DNA of 64,000 nucleotides from Calliopsis andreniformis (lineage: Eukaryota > Arthropoda > Insecta > Hymenoptera > Andrenidae): positions 7,006,001 through 7,070,000 of the forward strand of contig NW_027480438.1 in the NCBI RefSeq assembly GCF_051401765.1. The letters are read 5' to 3'. Below, piece by piece: positions 11,123 through 24,562 of this stretch; the stretch's first letter is position 1; every line of letters begins with the position of its first letter. The notes beneath the pieces are model-generated. The model was not told where the DNA came from. It did not search any database and saw only the letters and a program-made list of their open reading frames with translations. The position numbers and the translations under genes are program-made.

Positions 11123-11262
11123 AACAATCAGTAGTCAATCCTCAATCCTCAATAGAATATCCTCAATTCACAGATTTCAACACTCAATACTCAATCTGCA
11201 ATCTTCAAACCTCTATCCACAAACATCAATTCTCATCACTCGACCCTCAACACTCAGCCTCC
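11123..11262. repeat. Cassette 1, subfamily A variant
   Basis: AGATTTC as at 2,531, with GACCCTC and AGCCTCC in the 3' part. Confidence 0.88.
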
Positions 11263-12402
11263 AATCATCAATCTTCAATCCTCAATCCTCAATCCTCAAT
11301 CCTCAATCCTCAATCTTCAATCCTCAATACTCAACCTTCAATCCTCAATCCTCAATCGTCCGTCCTCAATCGTCAATCCTCAATCCTCAATCCTCAATCT
11401 TCAATCCTCAATACTCAAACTGCAATCCTTAACCCTCAGTCCTCACTCCTCAATCCTCATTCTTCAATCCTCAGTACCGAATCCTCAATCTTCAATCCAC
11501 AATCCTCAATCCTCAATTCTCAATCCTCAATTCTCAATCATCAGACTTCAAACACCAATACTCAACCCACAGTCCTCGTCCTCAATCCACAACCCTCAAT
11601 CCTCAATCCTCAATCCTCGATCCTCAACCCTCAATCCTCAATGTTCGATCCTCAATACCCAATCCTCAGTATTCAATCCTCAATCCTCAATCCACAATCC
11701 TCAATCCTCAATCCTCAATTCTCAGTCCTCAATCCTCAATCTTCAATCCTCAATCCTCAACCCTCAATCCTCAATGTTCAATCCTCAATACCCAATCCTC
11801 AGTCTTCAATCCTCAATCCTCAATCCTCAATCCTCAATCCTCAATCCTCAATTCTCAGTCCTCAATCCTCAATCTTCAATCCTCAATCCTCAACCCTCAA
11901 TCCTCAATGTTCAATCCTCAATACCCAATCCTCAGTCTTCAACCCTCAATCCTCAACCCTCAATCCTCAATCCTCAATTCTCGGTCCTCAATCCTCAATC
12001 TTCAAACCTCAATACTCAATCTTCAATCCTCAATCCTCAATCCTCAATCCTCAATCTTCAATCCTCAATACTGAATCCTCAATCCTCAGTCCTCAATCCT
12101 CAATCCTCAATCCTCATTCTTCAATCCTCAACACCCAATACTCAATCTTCAATCCTCAGTGTTCAATCCGCAATACCCAATCCGCAATCTTCAATCCTCA
12201 ATCCTCAATCCTCATTCTTCAATCCTCAATACCCAATACTCAGTCTTGAATCCTCAATCCTCAATCCTCAATACCCAATTCTCAATCATGAATCGTCAAT
12301 CCTCAATCCTCAATTCTCAATCCTCAATCCTCAATCCTCAGACCTCAAACCTCAATTCTGAATCCTCAATCCTGAATTCTCAATCTTCAGCCCTCAGCCC
12401 TC

Positions 12403-12542
12403 AACAATCAGGTGACAATCCTCAATCCTCAATAGAATATCCTCAATTCGCAGTTTTCGATACACAATACTCAATGTGCAATCTTCAAATCTCTATCCAC
12501 AAACATCAATTCTCATCACTCAACCCTCAACACTCAGTCCTC
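12403..12542. repeat. Cassette 1, subfamily B
   Basis: AGGTGAC, GATACAC and AATGTGC as at 3,812. Confidence 0.88.
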
Positions 12543-12682
12543 AATGTTCAATCCTCAATCCTCAATCCTCAATCTTCAATCCTCAATCCTCAATCCTCAA
12601 TCCTCAATCCTCAATCCTCAGTCCTCAAACCACAATCCTGAATCCTCAATCCTGAATCCTCAATCTTCAGCCCTCAGTCCTC

Positions 12683-12822
12683 AACAATCAGTTGTCAATC
12701 CTCAATCCTCAATAGTATATCCTCAGTTCAGAGCTTTCCATACGCAATACTCAATCTGCAATCTTGAAATCTCTTTCCACAAACATCAATTCTCATCACT
12801 CAACCCTCAACACTCAGTCCCC
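12683..12822. repeat. Cassette 1, subfamily C with AATAGTA
   Basis: The usually constant AATAGAA is AATAGTA; GAAATCTC and TTTCCAC replace AAATCTC and TATCCAC. Confidence 0.85.
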
Positions 12823-13123
12823 AATTCTCAATCTTCAATTCTCAATCCTCAATCCTCAATCCCCAATCCTCAATCTTCAATCCTCAATACTCAATCTTCA
12901 ATCCTCAATCCTCAATCCTCAATCCTCAATCTTCAATCCTCAATCCTCAATCCTCAATCCTCAATCCTCATTCTTCAATCCTCAATACCCAGTCCTCAAT
13001 CTTCAATCCTAAATCCTCAATCCTCAATTCTCAATCCTCAATCCTCAGTCCTCAGTCCTCAAACCTCAAACCTCAATTCCGAATCCTCAATCCTGAATTT
13101 TTAATCTTCAGCCCTCAGTCCTC

Positions 13124-13263
13124 AACAATCAGGTGACAATCCTCAATCCTCAATAGAATATCCTCAATTCGCAGTTTTCGATACACAATACTCAATGTGC
13201 AATCTTCAAATCTCCATCCACAAACATCAATTCTCATCACTCAACCCTCAACACTCAGTCCTC
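13124..13263. repeat. Cassette 1, subfamily B
   Basis: As 12,403 but CATCCAC replaces TATCCAC. Confidence 0.87.
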
Positions 13264-13928
13264 AATGTTCAATCCTCAATCCTCAGTCCTCAATCTTCAA
13301 TCCTCAATACTCAATCTTCAATCCTCAATCCTCAATCCTCAATCCTCAGTCCTCATTCTTCAATCCTCAATACCCAATCCTCAATCTTCAATCCTCAATC
13401 CTCAATCCTCAATCCACAATCACCAATCCTCAATCTTCAATCCTCAATCCTCAATCCTCAATACTCATTCTTCAATCCTCAATACCCAATCCTCAATCCT
13501 GAATCCTCAATCCTCAATCCTCAATCGTCAATCCTCAATCCCCAATCCTCAATCTTCAATCCTCAATCCTCAATCCTCAATACTCAATAGTCAATCTTCA
13601 ATCCTCAATACTCAATCTTCAATCCTCAATCATCAATCCTCAGTCCTCAATCCTCAATCGTCAATCCTCAATCCTCAATCCTCAATTCTCAATCCTCAAT
13701 CCTCAATCCTCAGACCTCAAACATCAATACTCAACCTTCAATCATCAATATTCCATATTCAATCCTCAATCCTCAATCCTCAATGTTCAATCCTCAATCC
13801 TCAATCCTCAATCGTCAATCCTCAATCCTCAATCCTCAATCCTCAATCCTCAATCCTCAATCCTCAGTCCTCAAACCACAATCCTGAATCCTCAATCCTG
13901 AATCCTCAATCTTCAGCGCCCTGTCCTC

Positions 13929-14068
13929 AACAATCAGTCATCAATCCTCAATCCTCAATAGAATATCCTCAGTTCGGAGTTTTCCATACGCAATACTCAA
14001 CCTGCATTTTTCAAATCTCTATCCACAAACATCAATTCTCATCACTCAATCCTCAACACTCAGTCCCC
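13929..14068. repeat. Cassette 1, subfamily C
   Basis: AGTTCGG and CATACGC as at 4,092; AACCTGC and ATTTTTC in the middle. Confidence 0.87.
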
Positions 14069-15375
14069 AATCCTCGATCTACAATCCTCAATCCTCAATC
14101 CTCAATCCTCAATCCTCATTCTTCAATCCTCAATACCCAGTCCTCAATCTTCAATCCTCAATCCTCAATCCTCAATCTTCAATCCTCAATCCTCAATCCT
14201 CTATCCTCAATCCTCATTCTTCAATCCTCAATACCCAATCCTCAATCTTCAATCCTCAATCCTGAATCCTCAATTCTCAATCCTCAATCCTCAACTCTTA
14301 ATCCTCAATACTCAATTCTCAATCCTCAATCCTCAATCCCCAATCCTTAATCTTCAATCCTCAATCCTCAATCCTCAATCCACAATCCTCAATATTCAAT
14401 CCTCAATACTCAATCTTCAATCCTCAATCCTCAATCCTCAATCCTCAATCCCCAATCCTCATTCCTCAATCCTCAATCTTCAACCCTCAATACTCAATCT
14501 TCAGTCCTCAATCCTCAATCCTCAATCCTCAATCCTCATTCTTCAATCCTCAATACCCAATACTCAGTCTTGAATCCTCAATCCTCAATCCTCAATTCTC
14601 AATCCTCAATCCTCAATCCTCAGACCTCAAACATCAATACTCAACCCTCAGTCCTCGTCCTCAATCCACAGCCCTCAATCCTCAATCCTCAATCTTCAAT
14701 CATCAATATTCAATCTTCAGTACTCAACCCTCAGTCCTCAATCCTCAATCCTCAATCCTCAATGCTCAATCCGTAATACCCAATCCTCAATCCTCAGTCC
14801 TCAAACCTCAATCCTGAATCCTCAATCCTGAATCCTCAATCCTTAATCCTCAATACTCAATCCTCAATCGTCAATCCTCAATCCCCAATCCTTAATTTTC
14901 AATCCTCAATCCTCAATCCTCAATCCACAATCCTCAATATTCAATCCTCAATACTCAATCTTCAATCCTCAATCCGCAATACTCAATCCTCAATCCTCAA
15001 TCCTCAATCCTCAATCCTCAATCTTGAATCCTCAATACTAAATCTTCAATCCCCAATCCTCAATCTTCAATCCTCAATCCTCAATCCTCAATCCTCAATC
15101 CTCAATCCTCAATCTTCAATCCTCAACACTCAATCATCAATCTTCAATCCTGAATACTCAATCTTCAATCCTCAAAGCCCAATCCTCAACATTCAATCCT
15201 CAATACTCAATCTTCAATCGTCAATCCTCAGTCCTCATCCTCAATCCTCAATCCTCAATCCTCAATCTTCACTCCTCAATACTCAATATTCAATCCTCAA
15301 TCCTCAATCCTCAGACCTTAAACCTCAATTCTGAAACCTCAATCCTGAATCCTCAATCTTCAGCCCTCAGTCCTC

Positions 15376-15515
15376 AACAATCAGGTGACAATCCTCAATA
15401 CTCAATAGAATATCCTCAATTCGCAGTTTTCGATACACAATACTCAATCTGCAATCTTCAAATCTCTATTCACAAACATCAATTCTCATCACTCAACCCT
15501 CAACGCTCAGTCCTC
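15376..15515. repeat. Cassette 1, subfamily B variant
   Basis: AGGTGAC and GATACAC with AATCTGC instead of AATGTGC; TATTCAC replaces TATCCAC; AACGCTC near the end. Confidence 0.87.
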
Positions 15516-15869
15516 AATGTTCAATCCTCAATCCTCAATCCTTAACATTCAATCCTCAATACTCAATCTTCAATCCTCAATCCTCAATCCTCAATCCTCA
15601 ATCCTCATTCTTCAATCCTCAATACCCAATCCTCAATCTTCAGTCCTCAATCCTCAATCCCCAATTCTCAATCCTCAATCCTCAATCCTCAGACCTCAAA
15701 CATCAATCCTCAACCGTCAGTTCTCGTCCTCAACCCTCAACACTCAATCCTAAATCCTCAATCTTCAATCGTCAATACTAAATCTTCAATCCTCACTCTT
15801 CAGTCCTCAATCCTCAATCCTCAATCCTCAATATTCCACACAACCCTCAACCATCAATCCTCAATACTC

Positions 15870-16009
15870 AACCATCAATACTCAATTCTCAATACTCAGT
15901 AGAATATCCTGAATTCTCATGGTTCAATACTCAATCCACAAATTCAATAATCAAATCTCAATCCTCAAACATCAATCCTCAACACTCAATCCTCAACACT
16001 CAGTCCTCT
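15870..16009. repeat. Cassette 1-related, subfamily F
   Basis: AGTAGAA then TATCCTG and a TCATGGTTC string. The 3' half shares only AAACATC with typical copies, so the borders are approximate. Confidence 0.7.
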
Positions 16010-16148
16010 CTCTTCAATCCTCCATCCTCAACCATCAATCCTCAAGCGTCAATCCTCAATCCTCAATCCTCAACCCTCAATCCTCAGTCCTCAAACCTCA
16101 GTCCCGAATCCTCAACCCTGAATCCTCAATCTTCAGCCCTCAGTCCTC

Positions 16149-16288
16149 AACAATCAATTGTCAATCCTCAATCCTCAATAGAATATCCTCAATTCACAGT
16201 TTTCAATACTCAATCCCCATTCTTCAATCTTCAAATCTCTATCCACAATCATCAATTCTCATCACTCAACCCTCAACACTCAGTCCCC
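16149..16288. repeat. Cassette 1, subfamily E variant
   Basis: AATCCCC ATTCTTC in the middle and AATCATC in place of AAACATC. Confidence 0.85.
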
Positions 16289-16435
16289 AATCCTCAATCT
16301 TCAATCCTCAATCCTCAATACTCAATCCTCAATCCTCAATCCTCAATATTCAATCCTCAAACCTCAATCCTCAGTCCTCAAACCACAATCCTGAAACCTC
16401 AATCCTGAAACCTCAATCTTCAGCCCTCAGTCCTC

Positions 16436-16575
16436 AACAATCAGTTGTCAATCGTCAATCCTCAATAGAATATCCTCAGTTCAGAGCTTTCCATACGCAA
16501 TACTCAATCTGCAATCTTCAAATCTCTTTCCACAAACATCAATTCTCATCACTCAACCCTCAACACTCAGTCCCC
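16436..16575. repeat. Cassette 1, subfamily C
   Basis: AGTTCAG, AGCTTTC, CATACGC and TTTCCAC, matching 12,683 but with the usual AATAGAA. Confidence 0.86.
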
Positions 16576-17672
16576 AATTCTCAATCTTCAATCCTCAATA
16601 CTCAATCTTCAATCCTCAATCCTCAATCCTCAATCCTCAATCCTCAATCTTCAATCCTCAATACTCAACCTTCAATCCTCAATCCTCAATCCTCCGTCCT
16701 CAATCATCAATCGTCAATCTATAATCCTGAATACTCAATCTTCAATCCTCAATCCTCAATCCTCAATCCTCAATCCTCAATCCTCAATCCTCGTTCTTCA
16801 ATCCTCAATACCCAATCCTCAATCTTCAATCCTCAATCCTCAATCCTCAATTCTCAACCCTCAATCCTCAGTCCTCAGTCCTCAATCCTCAATCCTCGAA
16901 CCTCAGCCCTCACCCTCAATCCTCAATCCTCCATCCTCAATCTTCAATCCTCAATACCCAACCTTCAATCCTCAATCCTCAATTCTCCATCCTCAATGCT
17001 CAAAACTCAATCGTCAATCCTCAATCCCCAATCCTCAATCATCAATCCCCAATCCTCAATCCTCAATCCTCAATCCTCAATCCTCAATATTCAATCCTCA
17101 ATACTCAATCTTCAATCCTCAATCCTCAATCCTCAATCCTCAATCCTCAATCCTCAATCTTCAATCCTCAATACTCAAACTGCAATCCTCAATCCTCAGT
17201 CCTCACTCCTCAATCCTCATTCTTCAATCCTCAGTACCGAATCCTCAATCTTCAATCCACAATCCTCAATCCTCAATTCTCAATCCTCAATTCTCAATCA
17301 TCAGACTTCAAACACCAATACCCAACCCACAGTCCTCGTCCTCAATCCACAACCCTCAATCCTCAATCCTCAATCTTCAGTCATTGATATTCAATCTTCA
17401 ATCCTCAATCCTCAATCCTCAATCCTCAACCCTCAATCCTCAATGTTCGATCCTCAATACCCAATCCTCAGTCTTCAATCCTCAATCCTCAATCCTCAAT
17501 CCTCAATCCTCAATTCTCAGTCCTCAATCCTCAATCTTCAATCCTCAATCCTCGACCCTCAATCCTCAATGTTCGATCCTCAATACCCAATCCTCAGTCT
17601 TCAATCCTCAATCCTCAATCCTCAATCCTCAATCCTGAATCCTCAGACTTCAAACACCAATACTCAATACTC

Positions 17673-17812
17673 AACCATCAATCCTCAATTCTCAATACTC
17701 AAGAGAATATCCTGAATTCTCAGGATTCTATGCTCAAACCTCAATCCTCAACCCTCTGCCCTGATTCTCAATCCTCAATCCACAATCCTCAAACCTCAAT
17801 CCTCAATCCTCA
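17673..17812. repeat. Cassette 1-related, subfamily F
   Basis: AAGAGAA replaces AATAGAA; TATCCTG, then a GGATTCTATGC string. Borders approximate. Confidence 0.68.
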
Positions 17813-17894
17813 ATCCTCAATTCCCAATCCTCAATCCTCAGTCCTCAGTCCTCAAACCTCTACCCTCAACCCTCAGCCCTCATCCTCAATACTC

Positions 17895-18034
17895 AACCAT
17901 CAATCCTCAATTCTCAATACTCAATAGAAAATCCTGAATTCTCAGGATTCTATACTCAAACCTCAATCCTCAACCCTCTGCCCTCATTCTCAATCCTCAA
18001 TCCACATTCCTCAAACCTCAATCCTCAATCCTCA
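17895..18034. repeat. Cassette 1-related, subfamily F
   Basis: AATAGAA AATCCTG, then a GGATTCTATAC string; 222 bp after the previous F copy. Confidence 0.68.
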
Positions 18035-18996
18035 ATCCTCAATTCTCAATCCTCAATCCTCAGTCCTCAGACCTCAAACCTCTACCCTCAACCCTCAGCC
18101 CTCATCCTCAATCCTCAATCCTCAATCCTCAATCCTCAACCTTCAATCCTCAATACTCAATCTTCAATAAACGATCCTCAATTCTCTATCCTCAATACTC
18201 AATCCTCAATCGTCAGTCCTCAATCCCCAATCCTCAATCTTCAATCCTCAATCCTCAATCCTCAATCCTCAATCCTCAATCCTCAACCTTCAATCCTCAA
18301 TACTCAATCTTCAATAAACGATCCTCAATTCTCTATCCTCAATACTCAATCCTCAATCGTCAGTCCTCAATCCCCAATCCTCAATCTTCAATCCTCAATC
18401 CTCAATCCTCAATCCTCAATCCTCATTCTACAGTCCTCAATACCCAATCCTCAATCTTCAATCCTCAATCCTCAATCCTCAATTCTCAATCCTCAATCCT
18501 CAATCCTCAGACCTCAAGCAGCAATACTCAACCCTCAGTCCTCGTCCTCAATCCACAACCATCAATACTGAATCCTCAACCTTCAATCATCAATATTCAA
18601 TCTTCGGTCCTCAATCCTCAATCCTCAATCCTCAATCTTCAATCCTCAATCTTCAATCCTCAATCCTCAATCCTCAATCCTCAACCATCAATCTTCAATC
18701 CTCAGACCTCAAACAGCAATACTCAACCCTCAGACCTCGTCCTCAATCCACAACCATCAATACTCAATCCTCAACCTTCAATCATCAATATTCAATCTTC
18801 AGTCCTCAATACTCAATCCTCAATACTGAATCCTCAATCGTCAATGTTCAATGCGCAATACCCAATCCTCAATCTTCGATCCTCAATCCTCAATCCTCAA
18901 TCCTCAATCCTCAATCCTCAATCCTCAATCCTCAGTCCTCTAACATCAAACCTGAATCCTCAATCCTGAGTCCTCAATCTTCAGCCCTCAGTCCTC

Positions 18997-19136
18997 AACA
19001 ATCAGTAGTCAATCCTCAATCCTCAATAGAATATCCTCAATTCACAGTTTTCAACACTCAATACTCAATCTGCAGTCTTCAAACCTCTATCCACAAACAT
19101 CAATTCTCATCACTCGACCCTCAACACTCAGTCTCC
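18997..19136. repeat. Cassette 1, subfamily A variant
   Basis: AGTTTTC AACACTC, AGTCTTC and GACCCTC; the 3' part resembles 11,123. Confidence 0.86.
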
Positions 19137-19986
19137 AATCATCAATCTTCAATCCTGAATCCTCAATCCTCAATCCTCATACTCAATCTTCAATCCTCAA
19201 TACTCAACCTTCAATCCTCAATCCTCAATCCCCCGTCCTCAATCATCAGTCGTCAATCTATAATCCTGAATACTCAATCTTCAATCCTCAATCCTCAATC
19301 CTCAATCCTCAATCCTCAATCCTCAATCCTCATTCTTCAATCCTCAATACCCAACCCTCAATCTTCAATCCTCAATCCTCAATCCTCAATTCTCAACCCT
19401 CAATCCTCAGTCCTCAGTCCTCAATCCTCAATCCTCAAACCTCAGCCCTCACCCTCAATCCTCAATCCTCAATCCTCAATCCTCAATCTTCAATCCTCAA
19501 TACCCAATATTCAATCCTCAATCCTCAATTCTCAATCCTCAATGCTCAAAACTCAATCGTCAATCCTCAATCCCCAATCCTCAATCTTCAATCCCCAATC
19601 CTCAATCCTCAATCCTCAATCCTCAATATTCAATCCTCAATACTCAACCCTCAGTCCTCACTCCTCAATCCTCATTCTTCAATCCTCAGTACCGAATCCA
19701 CAGTCTTCAATCCACAATCCTCAATCCTCAATTCTCAATCCTCAATTCTCAATCATCAGACATCAAACACCAATACTCAACCCACAGTCCTCGTCCTCAA
19801 TCCACAACCCTCAATCCTCAATCCTCAATCTTCAGTCATTAATATTCAATCTTCAATCCTCAATCCTCAATCCTCAATCCTCAAACCTCAATCCTCAATG
19901 TTCGATCCTCAATACCCAATCCTCAGTCTTCAATCCTCAATCCTCAATCCTCTACCCTCAACCCTCAGCCCTCATCCTCAATACTC

Positions 19987-20126
19987 AACCATCAATCCTC
20001 AATTCTCAGTACTCAATAGAATATCCTGAATTCTCAGGATTCTATACTCAAACCTCAATCCTCAACCCTCTGCCCTCATTCTCAATCCTCAATCCACATT
20101 CCTCAAACCTCAATCCTCAATCCTCA
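19987..20126. repeat. Cassette 1-related, subfamily F
   Basis: AATAGAA TATCCTG and GGATTCTATAC, as at 17,895. Confidence 0.7.
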
Positions 20127-20440
20127 ATCCTCAATTCTCAAACCTCAATCCTCAGTCCTCAGACCTCAAACCTCTACGCTCAACCCTCAGCCCTCATCCT
20201 CAATCCTCAATCCTCAATCCTCAATCCTCAACCTTCAATCCTCAATACTCAATCTTCAATAAACGATCCTCAATTCTCAATCCTCAATACTCAATCCTCA
20301 ATCGTAAATCCTCAATCCCCAATCCTCAATCTTCAATCCTCAATCCTCAATCCTCAATCCTCAGTCCTCATTCTACAGTCCTCAATACCCAATCCTCAAT
20401 CTTCAATCCTCAATCCTCAATCCTCAATTCACAATCCTCA

Positions 20441-22680
20441 ATGCTCAATCCTCAATCCTCAAACCTCATTCTTCGATACTCAATACTGAATCTTCAATCC
20501 ACAATCCTCAATCCTCAACCCTCAATCCTCAATCCTCAATCTTTAATCCTCAGTCCCCAATCCTCAATCTTCTATCCTCAATACTCAATTCTCAATCCTC
20601 AATCCTCAATCCTGAATCTTCAATCCGCAATAATCAATCTTCAATCCTCAATCCTCAATTGTCAATCCTCAATCATCAATCCTCAATCATCAATCCTCAA
20701 CCTTCAGTACTCAATCTTCAATCCTCAATCCTCAATCCTCAATCCTCTATCCTCAATCATCAATCCTCAATCATCAACCCTCAATCTTCAATACTCAATC
20801 TTCAATCCTCAATCCTCAATCCTCAATCCTCAATCCACATTCTTCAATCCTCAACACCCAATACTCAATCTTCAATCCTCAATTCTCAATCGTCAATTCT
20901 CAATCCTCAGTCCTCAATCCTCAGACCTCAAACATCAGTACTCAACCCTCAGTCCTCGTCCTCAATCGACAACCCTCAATCGTCGATCCTCAATCTTCAA
21001 TCATCAATATTCAATCTTCAGTCCTCAATCCTCAATCCTCAATCCTCAATACTCAATCCTCAATCCTCAATCCTCATTCCTCAATCCTCAATCCTCAATC
21101 CTCAATCCTCAATCCTCAATCCTCAATCCTCAATCTTCAATCCTCAATCCTCAATACTCAATCCTCAGTCCTCAACCCTCAATCCTCAATCCTCAATCCT
21201 CAATCCTCAATCTTCAATCCTCAATACTCAGTCTTCAATCCTCAATCCTCAATCCTCAATCCTCAATCCTCATTCTTCAATACTCAATATCCAATCCACA
21301 ATCTTCAATCCTCAATCCTCTATCCTCAATTCTCAATCCTAAATCCTCAATCCTTAGACCTCAAACAGCAATACTCAACCCTCAGTCCTCGTCCTCAATC
21401 CACAACCATCAATACTCAATCCTCAATCTTCAATCATCAATATTCAATTTTCAGTCCTCAATCCTCAATCCTCAATCCTCAATCCTCAATCCTCAATCCT
21501 CAATGTTCAATCCGCAACACCCAATCCTCAATCCTCAATCCTCAATCCTCAAGCGTCAATCCTCAATCCTCAATCCTCAACCCTCAATCCTCAGTCCTCA
21601 AACCTCCACCCCGAATCCTCAATCCTGAATCTTCAATCTTCAGCCATAAGTCCTCAACAATCAATTGTCAATCCTCAATCCTCAATAGAATATCCTCAAT
21701 TCACAGTTTTCAATACTCAATCCCCATTCTGCAATCTTCAAATCTCAATCCACAAACATCAATTCTCATCACGCAACCCTCAACACTCAGTCCTCAATCT
21801 TCAATCATCAATCCTCAATCCTCAATCTTCAATCCTCAATACCCAATCTTCAATCCACAATCCTCAATTCTCAATCCTCAATGCTCAAAACTCAATCGTC
21901 AATCCTCAATCCCCAATCCTCAATCTTCAATCCCCAATCCTCAATCCTCAATCCTCAATCATCAATATTCAATCCTCAATACTCAATCTTCAATCCTCAA
22001 TCCTCAATCCTCAATCCTCGACCCTCAATCCTCAATCTTCAATCCTCAATACTCAAACTGCAATTCTCAATCCTCAGTCCTCACTCCTCAATCCTCATTC
22101 TTCAATCCTCAGCACCGAATCCTCAATCTTCAATCCACAATCCTCAATCCTCAAATCTCAATCCTCAATTCTCAATCATCAGACTTCAAACACCAATACT
22201 CAACCCACAGTCCTCGTCCTCAATCCACAATCGTCAATCCTCAATCCTCAATCTTCAGTCATTAATATTCAATTATCAATCCTCGATCCTCAATCCTCAA
22301 TCCTCAACCCTCAATCCTCAATGTTCGATCCTCAATACCCAATCCTCAGTCTTCAATCCTCAATCCTCAATCCTCAATCCTGAATCCTCAATTCTCAATC
22401 CTCAATCCTCAATCTTCAATCCTCAATCCTCAATCCTCAATCCACAATCCTCAATACTCAATCCTCATTCTTCAATCCTCAATACACAATCCTCAATCTT
22501 CAATCCTCGATCCTCAATCCTCAATTCTCAACCCTCAATCCTCAGTCCTCAGTCCTCAATCCTCAATCCTCAAAACCTCAATCCTCAATACTCAATCCTC
22601 AAACTTCAATCCTCAATACTCAATCTTCAATACTCAATCCTCAATCCCCAATCCTCAATCCTCAATCCTCAATCCTCAAT
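20441..22680. repeat. 2-kb block duplicated at about +8.34 kb
   Basis: Landmarks at 20,441, 20,659 and 21,881 recur at 28,777, 28,995 and 30,225, giving offsets of 8,336 to 8,344 bp. It includes an E cassette at 21,656 and the motif AATGCTCAAAACTC at about 21,880, which marks this block family at ten or so places between 19.5 and 50.3 kb. Confidence 0.78.
21656..21795. repeat. Cassette 1, subfamily E
   Basis: Preceded by AGCCATA; second heptad AATTGTC; AATCCCC ATTCTGC and AATCCAC replace AATACTC AATCTGC and TATCCAC; ATCACGC near the end. Confidence 0.88.
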
Positions 22681-22901
22681 CGTCTATCTTCAATCCTCAA
22701 TACTCAATCTTCAATCCTCAATCCTCAATCCTCAATCCTCTATCCTCAATCTTCATTCTTCAATCCTCAATACCCAATCCTCAATCTTCAATCCTCAATC
22801 CTCAATACTCAATCCTCAATCCTCAATCCTCAATCCTCAGTCCTCAAACCTCAATCCTGTATCCTCGATCCTGAATCCTCAATCTTCAGCCCTCAGTCCT
22901 C

Positions 22902-23041
22902 TACAATCAGTTGTCAATCCTGAATCCTCAATAGAATATCATCAATTCTCAGTTTTCATTACTCAATACTCAATCTGCAATCTTCAAATCTCTATCCACA
23001 AACATCAATTCTCATCACTCAACCCTCAACACACAGTCCCC
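22902..23041. repeat. Cassette 1, subfamily G
   Basis: TATCATC after AATAGAA, and ATTACTC after AGTTTTC; upstream TACAATC replaces AACAATC. Confidence 0.87.
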
Positions 23042-23780
23042 AATCCTCAATATTGAATCCTCAATCCTCAATACTCAATCCACAATCCTCAATCTTCAAT
23101 CCTCAATACTCAATCTTCAATCCTCAATCCTCAGTCCTCAATCCTCAATCCTCAATGCTCAATGCTCAATCCTCAATCCTCAGTCCTCAATCCGCAATCC
23201 TCAAAACCTCAGCCCTCACCCTCAATCCTCAATCCTCAATCCTCAATCCTCAATCTTCTATCCTCAATACTCAATCTTCAATCCTCAATCCTCAGTACTC
23301 AAACCTCAATCCTCAATCCTCAATCCTCAGTAATCAATCCTCAATCTTCAATACTTAATCGTCAATCCTCAGTCCTCAATCCTCAATCCTCAATACTCGT
23401 TCCTCAAACCTCAATCCTCAACCCTCAGTCCTCACACTCAATTCTCAATTCTCAATCCTCAATCCTCAATCCTCAGTCTTCAATCCCCAATAATTCTTCT
23501 CCAATCCTAGGTCCTCAATCCCCAATCCTCAAACCTTAATCCTCTATCATCAATCCTCAATCCCCAGTCTCAATCTTCAATCCTCAATGCTCAATCCTCA
23601 ATCCACAATCCTCAGTCCTCAATCCTCAATCCTCAACCCTCAAACCTCAATCCTCAACCGTCAGTCCTCGTCCTCAATCCTCAACCCTCAATCCTCAATC
23701 CTCAATCTTCAATCCTCAATACTCAATATTCAATACTCAATCCTCCATCCTCAACCTTCAATCCTCAATACTCGATCTTC

Positions 23781-23857
23781 AATCCTCAATCCTCAATCCT
23801 CAATCCTCAATCCTCAATCCTCAATCCTCAATCCTCAATCCTCAATCCTCAATCCTC
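23781..23857. repeat. Pure run of 11 consensus heptads
   Basis: AATCCTC repeats without a change between GATCTTC and AGACTTC. It is 77 bp long. Confidence 0.92.
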
Positions 23858-24422
23858 AGACTTCAGACACCAATACTCAACCCTCAGTCCTAGTCCTCAA
23901 TCCACAACCCTCAATCCTCAATCCTCAACCTTGAATCATTAATATTCAATCTTCAACCCTCAATCCTCAATCCTCAATTCTCAATCCTCAATCCTCAATC
24001 CTCAGACTTCAAACACCAATACTCAACCCTCAGTCCTCGTCCTCAATCCACAACCCTCAATCCTCAATCCTCAATCTTCAATCATTAATATTCAATCTTC
24101 AATCCTCAATCCTCAACCCTCAATCCTCAATGTTCAATCCTCAATACCCAATCCTCAGTCTGCAATCCTCAATCCTCAATCCTCAATCCTCAATCCTCAA
24201 TTCTCAGGCCTCAATCCTCAATCTTCAATCCTCAATACTCAATCTTCAATCCTCAATCCTCAATCCTCAATCCTCAATCCTCAATCCTCATTCTTCAATC
24301 CTCAATACCCAATCCTCAATCTTCAATCCACAATCCTCAATCCTCAATCCTCTATCCTCAGTCCTCAAACCTCAATCCTGAATCCTCAAACCTGAAACCT
24401 CAGTCTTCAGCCCTCAGTCCTC

Positions 24423-24562
24423 AAAAATCAGTTGTCAATCCTCAATCCTCAATAGAATATCCTCAATTCACAGGTTTCAATACTCAATACTCAACCTGCA
24501 ATCTTCAAATCTCTATCCACAAACATCAATTCTCATCACTCAACCCTCATCACTCAGTCCCA
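24423..24562. repeat. Cassette 1, subfamily D
   Basis: AAAAATC first heptad, AGGTTTC and AACCTGC. Confidence 0.88.

Larger units (their letters stand above)
11123..12551. repeat. 1.4-kb higher-order block, copy 2
   Basis: It is the counterpart of 2,531-3,960. Cassettes at 2,561, 3,842 and 4,122 (AATAGAA positions) map to 11,153, 12,433 and 12,713, with only a one-base change in offset. The third cassette here is AATAGTA rather than AATAGAA and belongs to a different C subtype, which marks the end of close collinearity. Confidence 0.8.
12552..15375. repeat. Mosaic heptad segment with three cassette 1 copies
   Basis: It contains cassettes at 12,683, 13,124 and 13,929 and matches 3,960-4,800 in part. 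Between them are plain degenerate heptads. A hybrid cassette 2 near 13,711 lacks the usual 3' half and passes directly into AATCATC and AATATTC heptads. Confidence 0.75.
15376..20440. repeat. Diverged mosaic region carrying subfamily F cassettes
   Basis: This is the least regular part of the array. It holds subfamily F cassettes near 15,870, 17,673, 17,895 and 19,987, in which TATCCTG and AATTCTC replace TATCCTC and AATTCAC, plus B, C, E and A-like copies at 15,376, 16,436, 16,149 and 18,997. A string with AATAAAC heptads recurs near 18,170, 18,310 and 20,260. The higher GAATTC and GGATTC content suggests older or independently amplified material. Confidence 0.7.

Noticed and set aside
9445..12249. 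A 934-codon repetitive protein (surface antigen, silk or antifreeze type)
   Set aside because: Peptide variants mirror random heptad variants and the frame passes through cassette and hexamer phase shifts. No signal peptide, membrane segment or non-repeat domain is present.
23340..23500. Unique non-repeat sequence around TAATTCTTCTCC and CCTAGG
   Set aside because: On reading heptad by heptad it is still AATCCTC-derived with a few indels, and it recurs at +2,054.
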